From an uncultured Holophagaceae bacterium (GTDB lineage Bacteria; Acidobacteriota; Holophagae; Holophagales; Holophagaceae), in the NCBI GenBank assembly GCA_903919165.1, contig CAIXHJ010000257.1, forward strand, positions 1-9,041: a stretch of 9,041 bases of DNA, read 5' to 3'. Positions 1 to 6,529 of the stretch are shown here, piece by piece (within the stretch, counting starts at the first letter, position 1; every line of letters begins with the position of its first letter). The notes beneath the pieces are model-generated. The model had not been told where the DNA came from. It ran no database searches and saw only the letters and a list, made by a program, of their open reading frames with translations. The translations under genes were made by a program, and so were the position numbers.

Positions 1-848
1 ACTGATCTGCTCCAGGCGTTCGGTGGAGAATTGTTCCACGGTGAAACTGGCCATGACCGAACCCACCAGGGCGGCATGCTTCAAGGCCGTCACATCCGTC
101 CGCTCGATCCAGGCCAGGTAGCCTAAAAATCCGCCAGCAAAGGTATCCCCTGCACCTGTGGGGTCAAAAACATTCTCCAGCGGGTAGGCTGGTGCAGCGA
201 AAATGCCCTCGGGAGTGAACAGGGCTACACCATACTCGCCCCGCTTGACCACCAGGATTCGGGGTCCCAAGGCCTGGATCTTCCGGAAGGCCTTGATGAG
301 GCCATGTTCCTGGGTCAGCTCCCTGACCTCGGCATCGTTCACCAGGAGGATGTCCACATCCTTCAGGACGGCCTCCAGGGCGGACCGTGATCCCCGGATC
401 CAATAGTTCATGGTGTCCAGTGCGATCCACTTGGGGCGGGCGGTCATCTGGCGGACGACATCGAGTTGGAGGACGGGATCGATGTTCCCCAGGAATAGGT
501 ACTGGGATTCTCGATAATTCGCGGGGAGGACTGGCCGAAATTCCGCGAAAACATTCAAATCTGTGGCGAGCGTGGTGGCTTCGTTGAGGTCATAGCCATA
601 AAGCCCCTTCCAATGGAAGCTCAGGCCTTTCATCCGGGAGAGTCCGGCAAGATCGATGGGCCGTCGATCGAAGACCCGCATCTGGTCCGGACCGAAGTCC
701 TCGCCCACCACGGCCACGATCCGGACAGGATGGAACCGGCTAGCACTCAGGGCGAAATAGGTCGCAGAGCCGCCCAGGGCATGCTCCCCCGACCGAAAGG
801 TGTTTCTAGGTCATCAAACGCAATACTTCCAACTGCCAGCAAGCTCAT
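1..848 (-). CDS. PfkB-family sugar kinase, C-terminus cut by window edge, frameshifted near N-terminus
   Basis: ATP-dependent kinase of the PfkB/ribokinase superfamily, expected to phosphorylate a sugar or nucleoside in the cytoplasm; the substrate cannot be read from sequence. The ATG at 848-846 has GGAG eight bases upstream and encodes MSLLAVGSIAFDDLETPFGR, a typical PfkB N-terminus. With one G restored at 786-790 the frame is open to base 1, giving 283 residues; family members are usually about 300, so roughly the last 20 lie outside the window. Visible landmarks (restored numbering) are the glycine-rich LGGSATYF segment near 25-32, VVGEDFG near 47-53, the LFLGNI strand near 118-123, VKRGEYG near 201-207, and the C-terminal signature DPTGAGDTFAGGF at 229-241 with Asp235 as the expected catalytic base. 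It lies 23 bp downstream of the Smr-like gene and is probably cotranscribed. As written, frame 0 stops at 749-747 after 33 codons, so the gene is either broken or carries a sequence error. Family call is sure; substrate is unknown. Confidence 0.9.
786..790 (-). other. Apparent single-base deletion (frameshift) in G run of the kinase gene
   Basis: On the minus strand, frame 0 from the well-supported ATG reads ...ETPFGRG, then changes frame at a run of five G. Downstream, the conserved HALGGSATYF...GAGD sequence is in the -1 frame. Adding a sixth G would give GRGEHALGGSATYF, as expected for the family. The -1 frame cannot start upstream by itself because it meets a TGA shortly before the run. 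A homopolymer sequencing or assembly error is the simplest cause. A true mutation, or slippage of a glycine tRNA on GGG, cannot be excluded. Confidence 0.8.
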
Positions 849-856
849 GATCGAGG

Positions 857-860
857 CTCC
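857..860 (-). promoter_or_regulatory. Ribosome binding site fixing the kinase start
   Basis: GGAG lies eight bases before the ATG at 848. It matters because the frameshift could tempt an annotator to choose a GTG start further in, at the VRIVAVVGEDF segment. This Shine-Dalgarno site and the conserved N-terminal sequence show that the intact gene begins here. Confidence 0.65.
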
Positions 861-871
861 ATGCGTGAGAA

Positions 872-1615
872 TCAGGGCTGGGCCGGCGAGGACCCAAAGT
901 ACAACAGCCAGGCTTGGGTCCCGCCCATGGGGACAGGGGCCTGGGCATAGCGGGCCACCATGGACATTTGACCCGAGGTCAATAGCCCGAGCAGACCATC
1001 GTGAAGAGCCTGATCCGGCCCAAGGGTCACCTGGAGGCTACGCCATCCGAGGACCACCCCATCCCCGAGACGGTCCTTTAAGCGCTCCATGGCATCGGGT
1101 AGGGAATGCCCGCGGAGGTCAAGGGCTCCATCCACCTCGATGGCCATGCCTGCGGCTAGTTGGAAGCGCAAAGGCACAAGGGGTTGCGTCGGGGGCTCTG
1201 TTGCTGGGGCCACCGGTTCGGGGGGCAGGATCTCTTGAGTCCGCGATGGAGTGGGCGCCTGCTCAATCTCTGGGGGGTCGGCCGAGGAGGGTGGTTGCGA
1301 GGCCGCCAGGTTGGGCAGGCCCTTCAGGAGAGGCTTCAACCCCTTCAACTCCCTGAAAGCTTCCTGGAATGTTTCCGAAGCCGGGGGGTCCGAGACCGCC
1401 TGGGCGGGGGCGGGACCCTCGCTGGCGGCGGATTTGGCCGTGCCCGGCAAAGTCGGCCTCAACCCCATGGCCGACAGGAACACGGCATCTTCATCGTCCA
1501 GAGCCGCGGGACCGCTGGGTTTGGGGGCAGGCTTGGGCATGGTTTTTCGGGCCGGTGCGGGTATCTCCGGACCGAGTTGTTGTTTCAGTTTTGCCAGATC
1601 CTGCTTCCAGGCCAT
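872..1615 (-). CDS. Smr-domain-like protein with degenerate catalytic motif
   Basis: A 247-residue cytoplasmic protein; no signal peptide or membrane segment is visible. The N-terminus (MAWKQDLAKLKQQLG) is a short charged helix, followed by DDEDAVFLSAMGLRP at 40-54. That segment resembles the acidic 'D-x-x-F-x-x-A-M-x-x-x-x-P' element preceding the Smr domain in SmrA/SmrB-type proteins. A low-complexity Pro/Ala/Glu linker runs from about 56 to 148. The C-terminal part, about 160-241, looks like an Smr domain: LDLRGH at 165-170 matches the conserved DLHG/DLRG motif, then an amphipathic helix (DAMERLKDRL), a strand and a final strand (AWLLYF). The usual second motif HGxG is replaced by LGPD near 198-201, so nuclease activity of the kind known for SmrB is doubtful. 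GAGG precedes the ATG by seven bases. The gene is first of a probable two-gene unit with the kinase. Smr identity is inferred from motifs; a DNA- or RNA-binding role is possible but unproven. Confidence 0.7.
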   Translation of the reverse strand: MAWKQDLAKLKQQLGPEIPAPARKTMPKPAPKPSGPAALDDEDAVFLSAMGLRPTLPGTAKSAASEGPAPAQAVSDPPASETFQEAFRELKGLKPLLKGLPNLAASQPPSSADPPEIEQAPTPSRTQEILPPEPVAPATEPPTQPLVPLRFQLAAGMAIEVDGALDLRGHSLPDAMERLKDRLGDGVVLGWRSLQVTLGPDQALHDGLLGLLTSGQMSMVARYAQAPVPMGGTQAWLLYFGSSPAQP

Positions 1616-1822
1616 GAACCATCCTCATCTTGTCCAGAGTAGGCCATCACCCTCTCAGCCCAAAGCCCGCCGTTGCAATCCCGCACCTGCCCGAGGCAAA
1701 ACGCCGCTGGGAGAAATGAGGTTCAACCCAATCGGGGTTCACGACATCCAAGGTTTGACGCCTCTTGGCGTAATCTGGCATACCGTTCGCTCGTATCCTC
1801 TATCATCCCTCCCGGAGGTCCC
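1616..1822. other. Divergent intergenic spacer between Smr-like gene and OMP gene
   Basis: This 207-bp spacer must hold the promoters of both flanking genes. On the plus side a candidate sigma-70-type promoter is present (listed separately). Two small inverted repeats are visible: AACCC/GGGTT at 1725-1739 (5-base loop) and ACGCC/GGCGT at 1758-1771 (4-base loop). I could not pick a convincing minus-strand promoter for the Smr-like gene. No credible small gene is seen. Confidence 0.5.
1755..1784 (+). promoter_or_regulatory. Candidate sigma-70-type promoter for the beta-barrel gene
   Basis: A good -35 hexamer TTGACG (1755-1760) is followed after 18 bases by CATACC (1779-1784), a weak -10 with three consensus matches. 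Transcription would start near 1791, giving a leader of about 32 bases that includes the GGAGG at 1814-1818. A small inverted repeat (1758-1771) overlaps the -35 and the spacer and could be an operator. Based only on visual matching. Confidence 0.35.
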
Positions 1823-2473
1823 ATGCGCCGCACTGCATCCATGTTCATCATCCCCCTGATCCTGGTTTCGGGGTCTGCACTCAAGGCCCAGAGCCCGCAC
1901 TACGGCTTCAACCTAAACCTATCGTTCCCTACTGGAGCTTTCTCAAGTACGACCTACCCCGCCTACCTTGATTCCTTCAATAATCAGGTCCCTCCCCAGA
2001 AGGAGACCTATGACGTGGGCCTGGGCGGGAGCTTCACGGCCAGCTTTCCCATGGATCGCAACCTCGCGATTCGCCTGAACCTGGGTGGCACATCCGAGAG
2101 CGGAACCAACCGTGCCCAGGGTTATCCCACCATCAACCTCCAGCATTCCATGTTCAACCTGGGCGGTGACCTGCAGTTCTTCCCCCAGGGCACGGCCTTC
2201 CGCCATCGCGGGCTCTACTTTGTGGCGGGATTGTCCGCCGACTTCGAACAGTTCGACCGGAGCTTCGGAGACCCCCAGTACGACTACACCGACACCACGC
2301 GCAAGAGCCGCCTCGGCGGGTCCATAGGAATAGGCCACAGCTTCGGCTATGACGCGGGGATGCGTTTCACCATGGAGGCCACTTTCCACAAGACACTCAC
2401 CGGAAACGATGTCAGCGCCGGAGATCCCCCCAGCACTGATTTCGTAAAGGTCGGGTTTGGATTCGTGTTTTGA
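1823..2473 (+). CDS. Small outer-membrane beta-barrel protein
   Basis: A 216-residue precursor. Residues 1-23 (MRRTASMFIIPLILVSGSALKAQ) form a signal peptide with two arginines, a hydrophobic core and a likely cleavage after AQ. The mature part alternates short amphipathic strands rich in aromatic residues and glycine (YGFNLNLSFPTGAF, DVGLGGSFTASF, LAIRLNLGGT, FNLGGDLQFF, LYFVAGLSADF, LGGSIGIGHSFG, RFTMEATFH) and ends in VKVGFGFVF. The terminal phenylalanine is typical of substrates of the BAM outer-membrane assembly machinery. Size and pattern suggest an 8-stranded OmpW/OmpX/OmpA-type barrel; no specific ligand can be named. The frame is open upstream to 1673, but the ATG at 1823 is chosen because GGAGG precedes it by four bases and only this start places the signal peptide at the N-terminus. 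The gene is monocistronic and is followed by a hairpin. Confidence 0.8.
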   Translation: MRRTASMFIIPLILVSGSALKAQSPHYGFNLNLSFPTGAFSSTTYPAYLDSFNNQVPPQKETYDVGLGGSFTASFPMDRNLAIRLNLGGTSESGTNRAQGYPTINLQHSMFNLGGDLQFFPQGTAFRHRGLYFVAGLSADFEQFDRSFGDPQYDYTDTTRKSRLGGSIGIGHSFGYDAGMRFTMEATFHKTLTGNDVSAGDPPSTDFVKVGFGFVF

Positions 2474-2491
2474 TCTGGTTCCTTGCCTGGA

Positions 2492-2515
2492 AGACGGCCC
2501 CGTGAGGGGTTGTCT
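2492..2515 (+). terminator. Hairpin terminator candidate downstream of the beta-barrel gene
   Basis: AGACGGCCCC pairs with GGGGTTGTCT around a GTGA tetraloop, a ten-pair stem including two G-U pairs. It starts 18 bases after the stop codon and lies between convergent genes. On the minus strand the two G-U pairs become A-C mismatches, so the stem favours termination of plus-strand transcripts. The following CCTTCG is not a clean U tract, so efficiency is uncertain. Confidence 0.5.
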
Positions 2516-2526
2516 CCTTCGCGGAA

Positions 2527-3390
2527 CTACTGGGCATCCTGCTTGGGAGCGGGCTTCTTTTTCTTTTTCGGTTTCACGGGCTCGGGCTCTTCCTCTTTGC
2601 CCATCAGCGCATTCACGAAGCGGGTGACGTCCTTGTTGGAAGGATCCAGCTTCTGGAGCCTCCGGGCGTAAGTGAGTCGCTCCTGCTTGGGGCGCGCATC
2701 ATCGGCCTTCACCTGTTCGAGCTTCCCTGCGACGTACTTTGGGGTCCCTCCCGCCTCGGATATCTCGGTCTTCTCCGCGGCCAGGAAGGCCTGCCAGTCA
2801 GTCGCGGTCTTGGTCGTTGTTTCTTTGGCTTGGCGCAGCCGATCGAGAATGCCATCGATGTCCTTCAGCGCCCGCTCGCTGTGGGTGATGGCGGCCTGCT
2901 GTTCGTCCATGAAGATCTTCAGCTGTTGCCGGAGCTTCATTTGTTCTTTGGTGAGCCCGGGCGCAGCGTCGAGTTCCTTTAGGCGGGGCGCCTGCTTGGC
3001 CATGGCGTCCCTGCATTCCTTGAGCTTCTGCTCGTGTTCCGTGCGGGTTTTGGCGAGGAAGGGCTCGGTGGTGACGAGGTTCTCTTCGGCGGCCGATTGG
3101 GCTTTCTGGAAATGGATGACCGCGTCTTCCCAGCTGCCTTCGGAGAGGCAGGCCCGCGCGGCCAGACCTCGAAGGGCGACGAGGGCGTACATGTCGTTGT
3201 AGTCGGATGGATTGACCGTGAGCCCCTCCCGGCCAAGCAGCGCCTCCACGCCCTTGCGGACCGTGGCGGCTTCGCCTCGTTCCAACTGGAGTTCCCAGGG
3301 GCCCCGGACCTCCTTGAATCGGTCGGTGAGGCTCTGGGCGCCCAGGCTCATGGCCAGGGCACAAGCAAGCAGGAATCCAAAGCGGGTCAT
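2527..3390 (-). CDS. Exported coiled-coil/TPR-like protein, Lys-rich tail (paralogue of the upstream gene product)
   Basis: A 287-residue protein of unrecognised family. Residues 1-19 (MTRFGFLLACALAMSLGAQ) form a signal peptide, so the product is probably periplasmic. Residues about 40-105 look like paired helices of TPR type (MYALVALRGLAARACLSEGSWEDAVIHF). Residues about 105-210 are charged, heptad-like helices suggesting a coiled coil. A second TPR-like segment (YARRLQKLDPSNKDVTRFVNAL) covers 241-262. The tail, from 266 on, is acidic then very lysine/proline-rich (KPKKKKKPAPK). GGAG lies five bases before the ATG. The gene follows the next upstream gene by 41 bp, and the two products share the same order of elements (signal peptide, W-E-x-A-V helix, AKxAPR, RLxxLDPxN, basic tail). 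It is probably the last gene of the uup operon. A structural, scaffold or peptidoglycan/surface-binding role is possible, but nothing shows it directly. Confidence 0.75.
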   Translation of the reverse strand: MTRFGFLLACALAMSLGAQSLTDRFKEVRGPWELQLERGEAATVRKGVEALLGREGLTVNPSDYNDMYALVALRGLAARACLSEGSWEDAVIHFQKAQSAAEENLVTTEPFLAKTRTEHEQKLKECRDAMAKQAPRLKELDAAPGLTKEQMKLRQQLKIFMDEQQAAITHSERALKDIDGILDRLRQAKETTTKTATDWQAFLAAEKTEISEAGGTPKYVAGKLEQVKADDARPKQERLTYARRLQKLDPSNKDVTRFVNALMGKEEEPEPVKPKKKKKPAPKQDAQ

Positions 3391-3431
3391 GATCGCTCCC
3401 CCTTGAAACGTACCGAACTGAAGGATTGGTC

Positions 3432-4448
3432 CTATTTCTTCCCACCCTTTTTCGCGGGCTTGGGTTCTTTCGTGAAAGCCTCCTTGCCTGCCTTCAAGTT
3501 GTCGAGGGCCTTCTGGGCACCCACGTTGCCGGGATCCAGCACCAGGAGCCGGTTCAGGAAGGCTCCCTGGATCTGGGGCGAGCCCAGCTTGGTGATGTTC
3601 TCGGGGACCCTCAATACCGCATCCACCCAGTTCTTCTTGCCGACGATCTTCACCTTCTTGATGATCTGCTGGGTGTTGAACTGGGTGATCTCATCATTCT
3701 GGTCAGACACGGCCTTGTTCGCCTTGGCGACCGCCTCCTCGGCGGCCTGGATCATCCCCTCGACCTCCTTGCGATTGTCGCCGAGGATCTTGGTGACCTT
3801 CGGGGCATTCACCAGGTTCTGTTTGTGTACGGGCAGGGCAGCGGTGATCTGGTCGAGTTCCTGCTCGTCCTGGGGGGCCTTGGCGATCCGGGACTTGAGC
3901 TCCTCAAGGCCTTTGGCATCCAGCTTCTTCTTCTTGGCATTTACGGCATCCACATCTTCTCTTAGAGCTTTCAAGCTGGCCTGGAGTTCCTGCTGGCGGG
4001 GTGCGTTCTTGGCGACATAGTCCCCCGACTCCTGAGTGACCTTCTGCCACAGGGCGGTGATGGGTGCCTGGGCTTTTTCGAGATCCGCCAGCGTGGCACG
4101 GGCTGCCTGGGCACGCTTTTCGTGGATCTCCACAGCCTTCTCCCACTGGCCAGCTTCGGAACAGACATTTGCATAGAGACGGTATAGCGACATCAGCCCC
4201 TGCGCGTTGTCGAGGCTCTGGATAATGGACTTCGCATTCGAAGCGTTGAAGGTCGGCCTCTCTGCAGGGATCAGGGCCTGTACCTTGGCCATTGCTTCCT
4301 GGGGCTTCAGTTCTTTCAACATCTGGTTGATGCCGGGGAGTTCACTATTGAACCGTTGGACGAGATCGACAGGCGCAGGGGCCTGAGTTGCAGGGGCCTG
4401 AGCAACGAGGGCCACCGCAGGGAAGAGCATTAAAAGCATCGGGCGCAT
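3432..4448 (-). CDS. Exported coiled-coil protein with TPR-like ends and Lys-rich tail
   Basis: A 338-residue protein of unrecognised family. MRPMLLMLFPAVALVAQA is a signal peptide, followed by a Pro/Ala/Gln-rich stretch, so the protein is probably periplasmic. Helical segments at about 85-120 (LYRLYANVCSEAGQWEKAVEIHEKR) resemble a TPR unit. Residues 120-260 are long charged helices, likely a coiled coil. RLLVLDPGNVGAQKALDNL at about 300-318 is a second TPR-like unit, and the C-terminus is basic (KEPKPAKKGGKK). The ATG at 4448 is chosen over an in-frame GTG at 4454, because GGAG at 4454-4457 is five bases before the ATG whereas the GTG would overlap it. The gene lies 80 bp after uup and 41 bp before its paralogue, consistent with one operon. 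Pairing of a coiled-coil protein with its paralogue suggests a homo- or hetero-oligomer; this is inference. Confidence 0.75.
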   Translation of the reverse strand: MRPMLLMLFPAVALVAQAPATQAPAPVDLVQRFNSELPGINQMLKELKPQEAMAKVQALIPAERPTFNASNAKSIIQSLDNAQGLMSLYRLYANVCSEAGQWEKAVEIHEKRAQAARATLADLEKAQAPITALWQKVTQESGDYVAKNAPRQQELQASLKALREDVDAVNAKKKKLDAKGLEELKSRIAKAPQDEQELDQITAALPVHKQNLVNAPKVTKILGDNRKEVEGMIQAAEEAVAKANKAVSDQNDEITQFNTQQIIKKVKIVGKKNWVDAVLRVPENITKLGSPQIQGAFLNRLLVLDPGNVGAQKALDNLKAGKEAFTKEPKPAKKGGKK

Positions 4449-4507
4449 GGGCACTCCATCAAAGTCCAGGCTCTAGGGTAGCGAAAAGGTCCCAAGGGAG
4501 TGTTCTT

Positions 4508-4530
4508 GATCCCGAAGTTGTGACGGGATC
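4508..4530. other. Inverted repeat overlapping the end of uup
   Basis: GATCCCG (4508-4514) and CGGGATC (4524-4530) form a perfect 7-bp stem with a 9-base loop. On the minus strand it begins within the uup stop codon (TGA, 4531-4529). No U tract follows on that strand, so it is a weak terminator at best. It might be an attenuator or an RNA-stability element reducing the downstream paralogues relative to uup. Confidence 0.35.
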
Positions 4531-6457
4531 AATCTGCCGTCCGCTTCTCTTCGAGTTCCAGCCATTCCATTTCCAGGCGTTCCAGTTCGGACTGGGAGAA
4601 GGCCTTGTCTTTCAGAGCCTGGTGCCCCGGACTCTCGGGACGGAGAAAGGCAGAGGGGTCATTGAGGACAGCATCGAGTTCCGCGCATCGAGTATGGAGA
4701 GAGGCCAGCGCCTGCTCGACCTCCGTCAGGCGGCGCTGCTCTTTCTGGGAGAGGCCTGGTTTCCTGGATTTGGCGATCTCGGCTCGCTCCACCACACAGG
4801 AGGCGCCTGTTTTGGTGGAGATGCGCTCCGCTGCGCGGATCTGTCGAAGGCTGCGCACCGTGGAGGGCGGTCCTTCGTAGAGTTCCCACTGAGGGTGCCC
4901 ACTCTCGTTCCAAGCCAGGGTGTGGGTGGCCACCTGGTCGAGGAAGAACCGATCGTGGCTCACCAGCACGAGGGTCCCGCCGAATTCCAGCAAGGCCTCC
5001 TCAAGGTTCTGAAGGGTGGGGATGTCCAGGTCGTTGGTGGGTTCGTCCAGGACCAGCAAATCCGCCGGGCCGAGCATGGCCTTGGCCAGGAGCAGGCGGT
5101 TGCGTTCCCCGCCACTGAGGGTCGAGGCCGGCCGCGACTGCTGATCCACCGCAAAGCCGAAACGCGTGAGGTAGACATGGGCCAGCAGGCAGCCGTTGCC
5201 TGTATCTACAACCGAGGCCCGGTCCGCAAGGTTATCGAGGATGCTGCGGGTGCCATCAAGCTCGCCGCGTCCCTGGGAGATGGCCGTCACCGCGAGTTTA
5301 GGATGGCGGACCACTTCACCACTGGTTGGCTCCAGTTCCCCCAGCAGGACTTTCAAGAGCGTGGACTTCCCGCATCCATTGGGTCCCAGCAGGGCAATGC
5401 GCATGCCGCGCTGGAGGCCGAGATCCAGGTTGCCGAGCAACTCGCCACCGCCTGGGTAGGCAAACCGGATCCCCTCGGCTCGGATGAGCGCATCGCTGCG
5501 GTTGCCGCCCTTCGCGAAGGCCAGTCCCTGGCGGACCTCCAGGCGGGTCCGGTCCTCCACTCTGTCTTTGAGATCCAGCACTTCCTCGATGCGGAGCTTG
5601 GACTTGCGGGTCCGGGCCCTGGCGCCCCGCCCTAGCCAGGCCATCTCCCGGCGCAGGCGGTTCTGCATATGCTCGGTGAGTCGGGCCTCACGGAACTCAC
5701 GATCGGATTTCTCCAGCAGATAGTCGCTATAGCCGCCGTCATAGCTGCGAAGAACCCCGTCGTCCAGTTCCAGCATCCGAGTCACTACCGTGTCGAGCAG
5801 ATGGCGGTCGTGGGTGATCAGCAACAGTGCGCCGTCGAAGGCCTGGAGCCAGGATTCAAGCCGCTCCACCTGCTCGGGGTCGAGGTGGTTGGTGGGTTCA
5901 TCCAGCACCAGCACGTCCGGTTCCTTGAGCCAGGCCTGGGCCAGGGCCACTCGTTTTCGCCAGCCGCCGGACAGAGATTCCACCTCCACGTCCAGGTCAT
6001 CAAGACCCCAGATGGTGGCTGCAGCCTTCAACCGGGGCGTGAGATCCCAGCCCCAATGGTCGAGGTGGTGCTCGATGGTTTGCAGTTCGTCGATGAGTCG
6101 GGTTGCTGCCTGGACCCCTGCGTCGTGCAGGCTGTCGTGGATCTTCCGATGCCGGGCCAGGAAGGCGGCGTGGTCCGCCAGGGCTGCTTCAAGGGCCTGG
6201 CGGACAGTGGCTCCCGGCGTGAAATGCGGTTCCTGGCTGAGGCGGGCGATCCGGAGCCCCTGGGTGACCACGACTGCGCCTGAATCGGGCGCATCGTCAC
6301 CGGACAGCAGGCGGAACAAAGTACTTTTCCCTGCACCATTGCGACCGATGAGGCCGACCTTCTCACCCTGGAAGAGACCGAAACTCAATCCATCCAGAAT
6401 GGGTGTCGCGCCATATTGTTTCGTGACATTGATCAAACTCAGGGCGATGGAGGGCAA
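4529..6457 (-). CDS. uup: ABC-F family ATPase, Uup type
   Basis: A 642-residue cytoplasmic protein with two ABC ATPase domains and no membrane segments, as in ABC-F translation factors. Domain 1 has Walker A GRNGAGKST (38-46), signature LSGGWRKR (162-169), Walker B with DEPTNHLD (186-193) and H-loop THDR (215-218). The inter-domain linker, about 245-320, is helical and basic (REMAWLGRGARARTRKSK). Domain 2 has GPNGCGKST (358-366), LSGGERNR (447-454), DEPTNDLD (471-478) and SHDR (500-503). Both Walker B glutamates are present. A C-terminal coiled coil (about 568-640, starting LSQKEQRRL) and the LSGGWRKR signature are typical of Uup; E. coli Uup is 635 residues. ABC-F proteins bind the ribosomal E site and rescue stalled ribosomes; Uup has also been linked to DNA-transposon excision and ribosome assembly. 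The start is TTG at 6457 with AGGAG six bases upstream. It is divergent from marR and heads a probable operon. A role in antibiotic resistance cannot be inferred from sequence. Confidence 0.93.
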   Translation of the reverse strand: MPSIALSLINVTKQYGATPILDGLSFGLFQGEKVGLIGRNGAGKSTLFRLLSGDDAPDSGAVVVTQGLRIARLSQEPHFTPGATVRQALEAALADHAAFLARHRKIHDSLHDAGVQAATRLIDELQTIEHHLDHWGWDLTPRLKAAATIWGLDDLDVEVESLSGGWRKRVALAQAWLKEPDVLVLDEPTNHLDPEQVERLESWLQAFDGALLLITHDRHLLDTVVTRMLELDDGVLRSYDGGYSDYLLEKSDREFREARLTEHMQNRLRREMAWLGRGARARTRKSKLRIEEVLDLKDRVEDRTRLEVRQGLAFAKGGNRSDALIRAEGIRFAYPGGGELLGNLDLGLQRGMRIALLGPNGCGKSTLLKVLLGELEPTSGEVVRHPKLAVTAISQGRGELDGTRSILDNLADRASVVDTGNGCLLAHVYLTRFGFAVDQQSRPASTLSGGERNRLLLAKAMLGPADLLVLDEPTNDLDIPTLQNLEEALLEFGGTLVLVSHDRFFLDQVATHTLAWNESGHPQWELYEGPPSTVRSLRQIRAAERISTKTGASCVVERAEIAKSRKPGLSQKEQRRLTEVEQALASLHTRCAELDAVLNDPSAFLRPESPGHQALKDKAFSQSELERLEMEWLELEEKRTAD

Positions 6458-6463
6458 GAACAG

Positions 6464-6468
6464 CTCCT
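6464..6468 (-). promoter_or_regulatory. Ribosome binding site for the TTG start of uup
   Basis: AGGAG lies six bases before the TTG at 6457-6455. The next residues, PSIALSLINVTKQYG, match a normal ABC-F first strand, and there is no in-frame ATG nearby. This site therefore decides the start. Confidence 0.65.
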
Positions 6469-6483
6469 AGGATCTTCCAGAAT

Positions 6484-6495
6484 CCCATGGATGGG
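6484..6495. promoter_or_regulatory. Candidate MarR operator (palindrome between uup and marR)
   Basis: CCCATGGATGGG is a palindrome of 5-bp arms around a GG centre in the 72-bp spacer between the divergent uup and marR genes. A wider pair AGGATC (6469-6474) and GATCCT (6498-6503) flanks it. MarR proteins commonly bind palindromes in such spacers and repress both genes. The arms are short, and no clear -35/-10 pair was found here, so this is only a candidate. Confidence 0.35.
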
Positions 6496-6529
6496 TTGAT
6501 CCTTGCCTCCAAACTCACCCGAGGCACCC

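Noticed and set aside
613..1356. A 247-codon open frame on the plus strand
   Set aside because: It runs antisense to both the PfkB kinase and the Smr-like gene, and its Arg/Pro/Gly-rich product shows no domain.
1673..1822. N-terminal extension of the beta-barrel gene from an ATG at 1673
   Set aside because: The extension would bury the signal peptide 50 residues in, includes the candidate promoter, and lacks support; the ATG at 1823 has GGAGG just upstream.
3034..4020. A 328-codon open frame on the plus strand spanning the junction of the two exported paralogues
   Set aside because: It is antisense to two genes that both have signal peptides and good ribosome binding sites, and it crosses their intergenic gap; it is a shadow.
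4388..5635. A 415-codon open frame on the plus strand
   Set aside because: It is antisense to uup, whose minus-strand product has every ABC-F motif. High GC leaves long antisense frames open, and its product has low-complexity, unrecognisable sequence with no plausible start site.
5035..5912. Near-identical DNA stretches around 5035-5055 and 5887-5910, looking like a direct repeat
   Set aside because: Both encode the Walker B segments (LDEPTN) of the two ATPase domains of Uup, so this is domain duplication within the family.
6503..6529. Nine-residue upstream extension of marR from a TTG at 6503
   Set aside because: The ATG at 6530 has a well-placed GAGG at 6521-6524, and the extension adds no conserved sequence.
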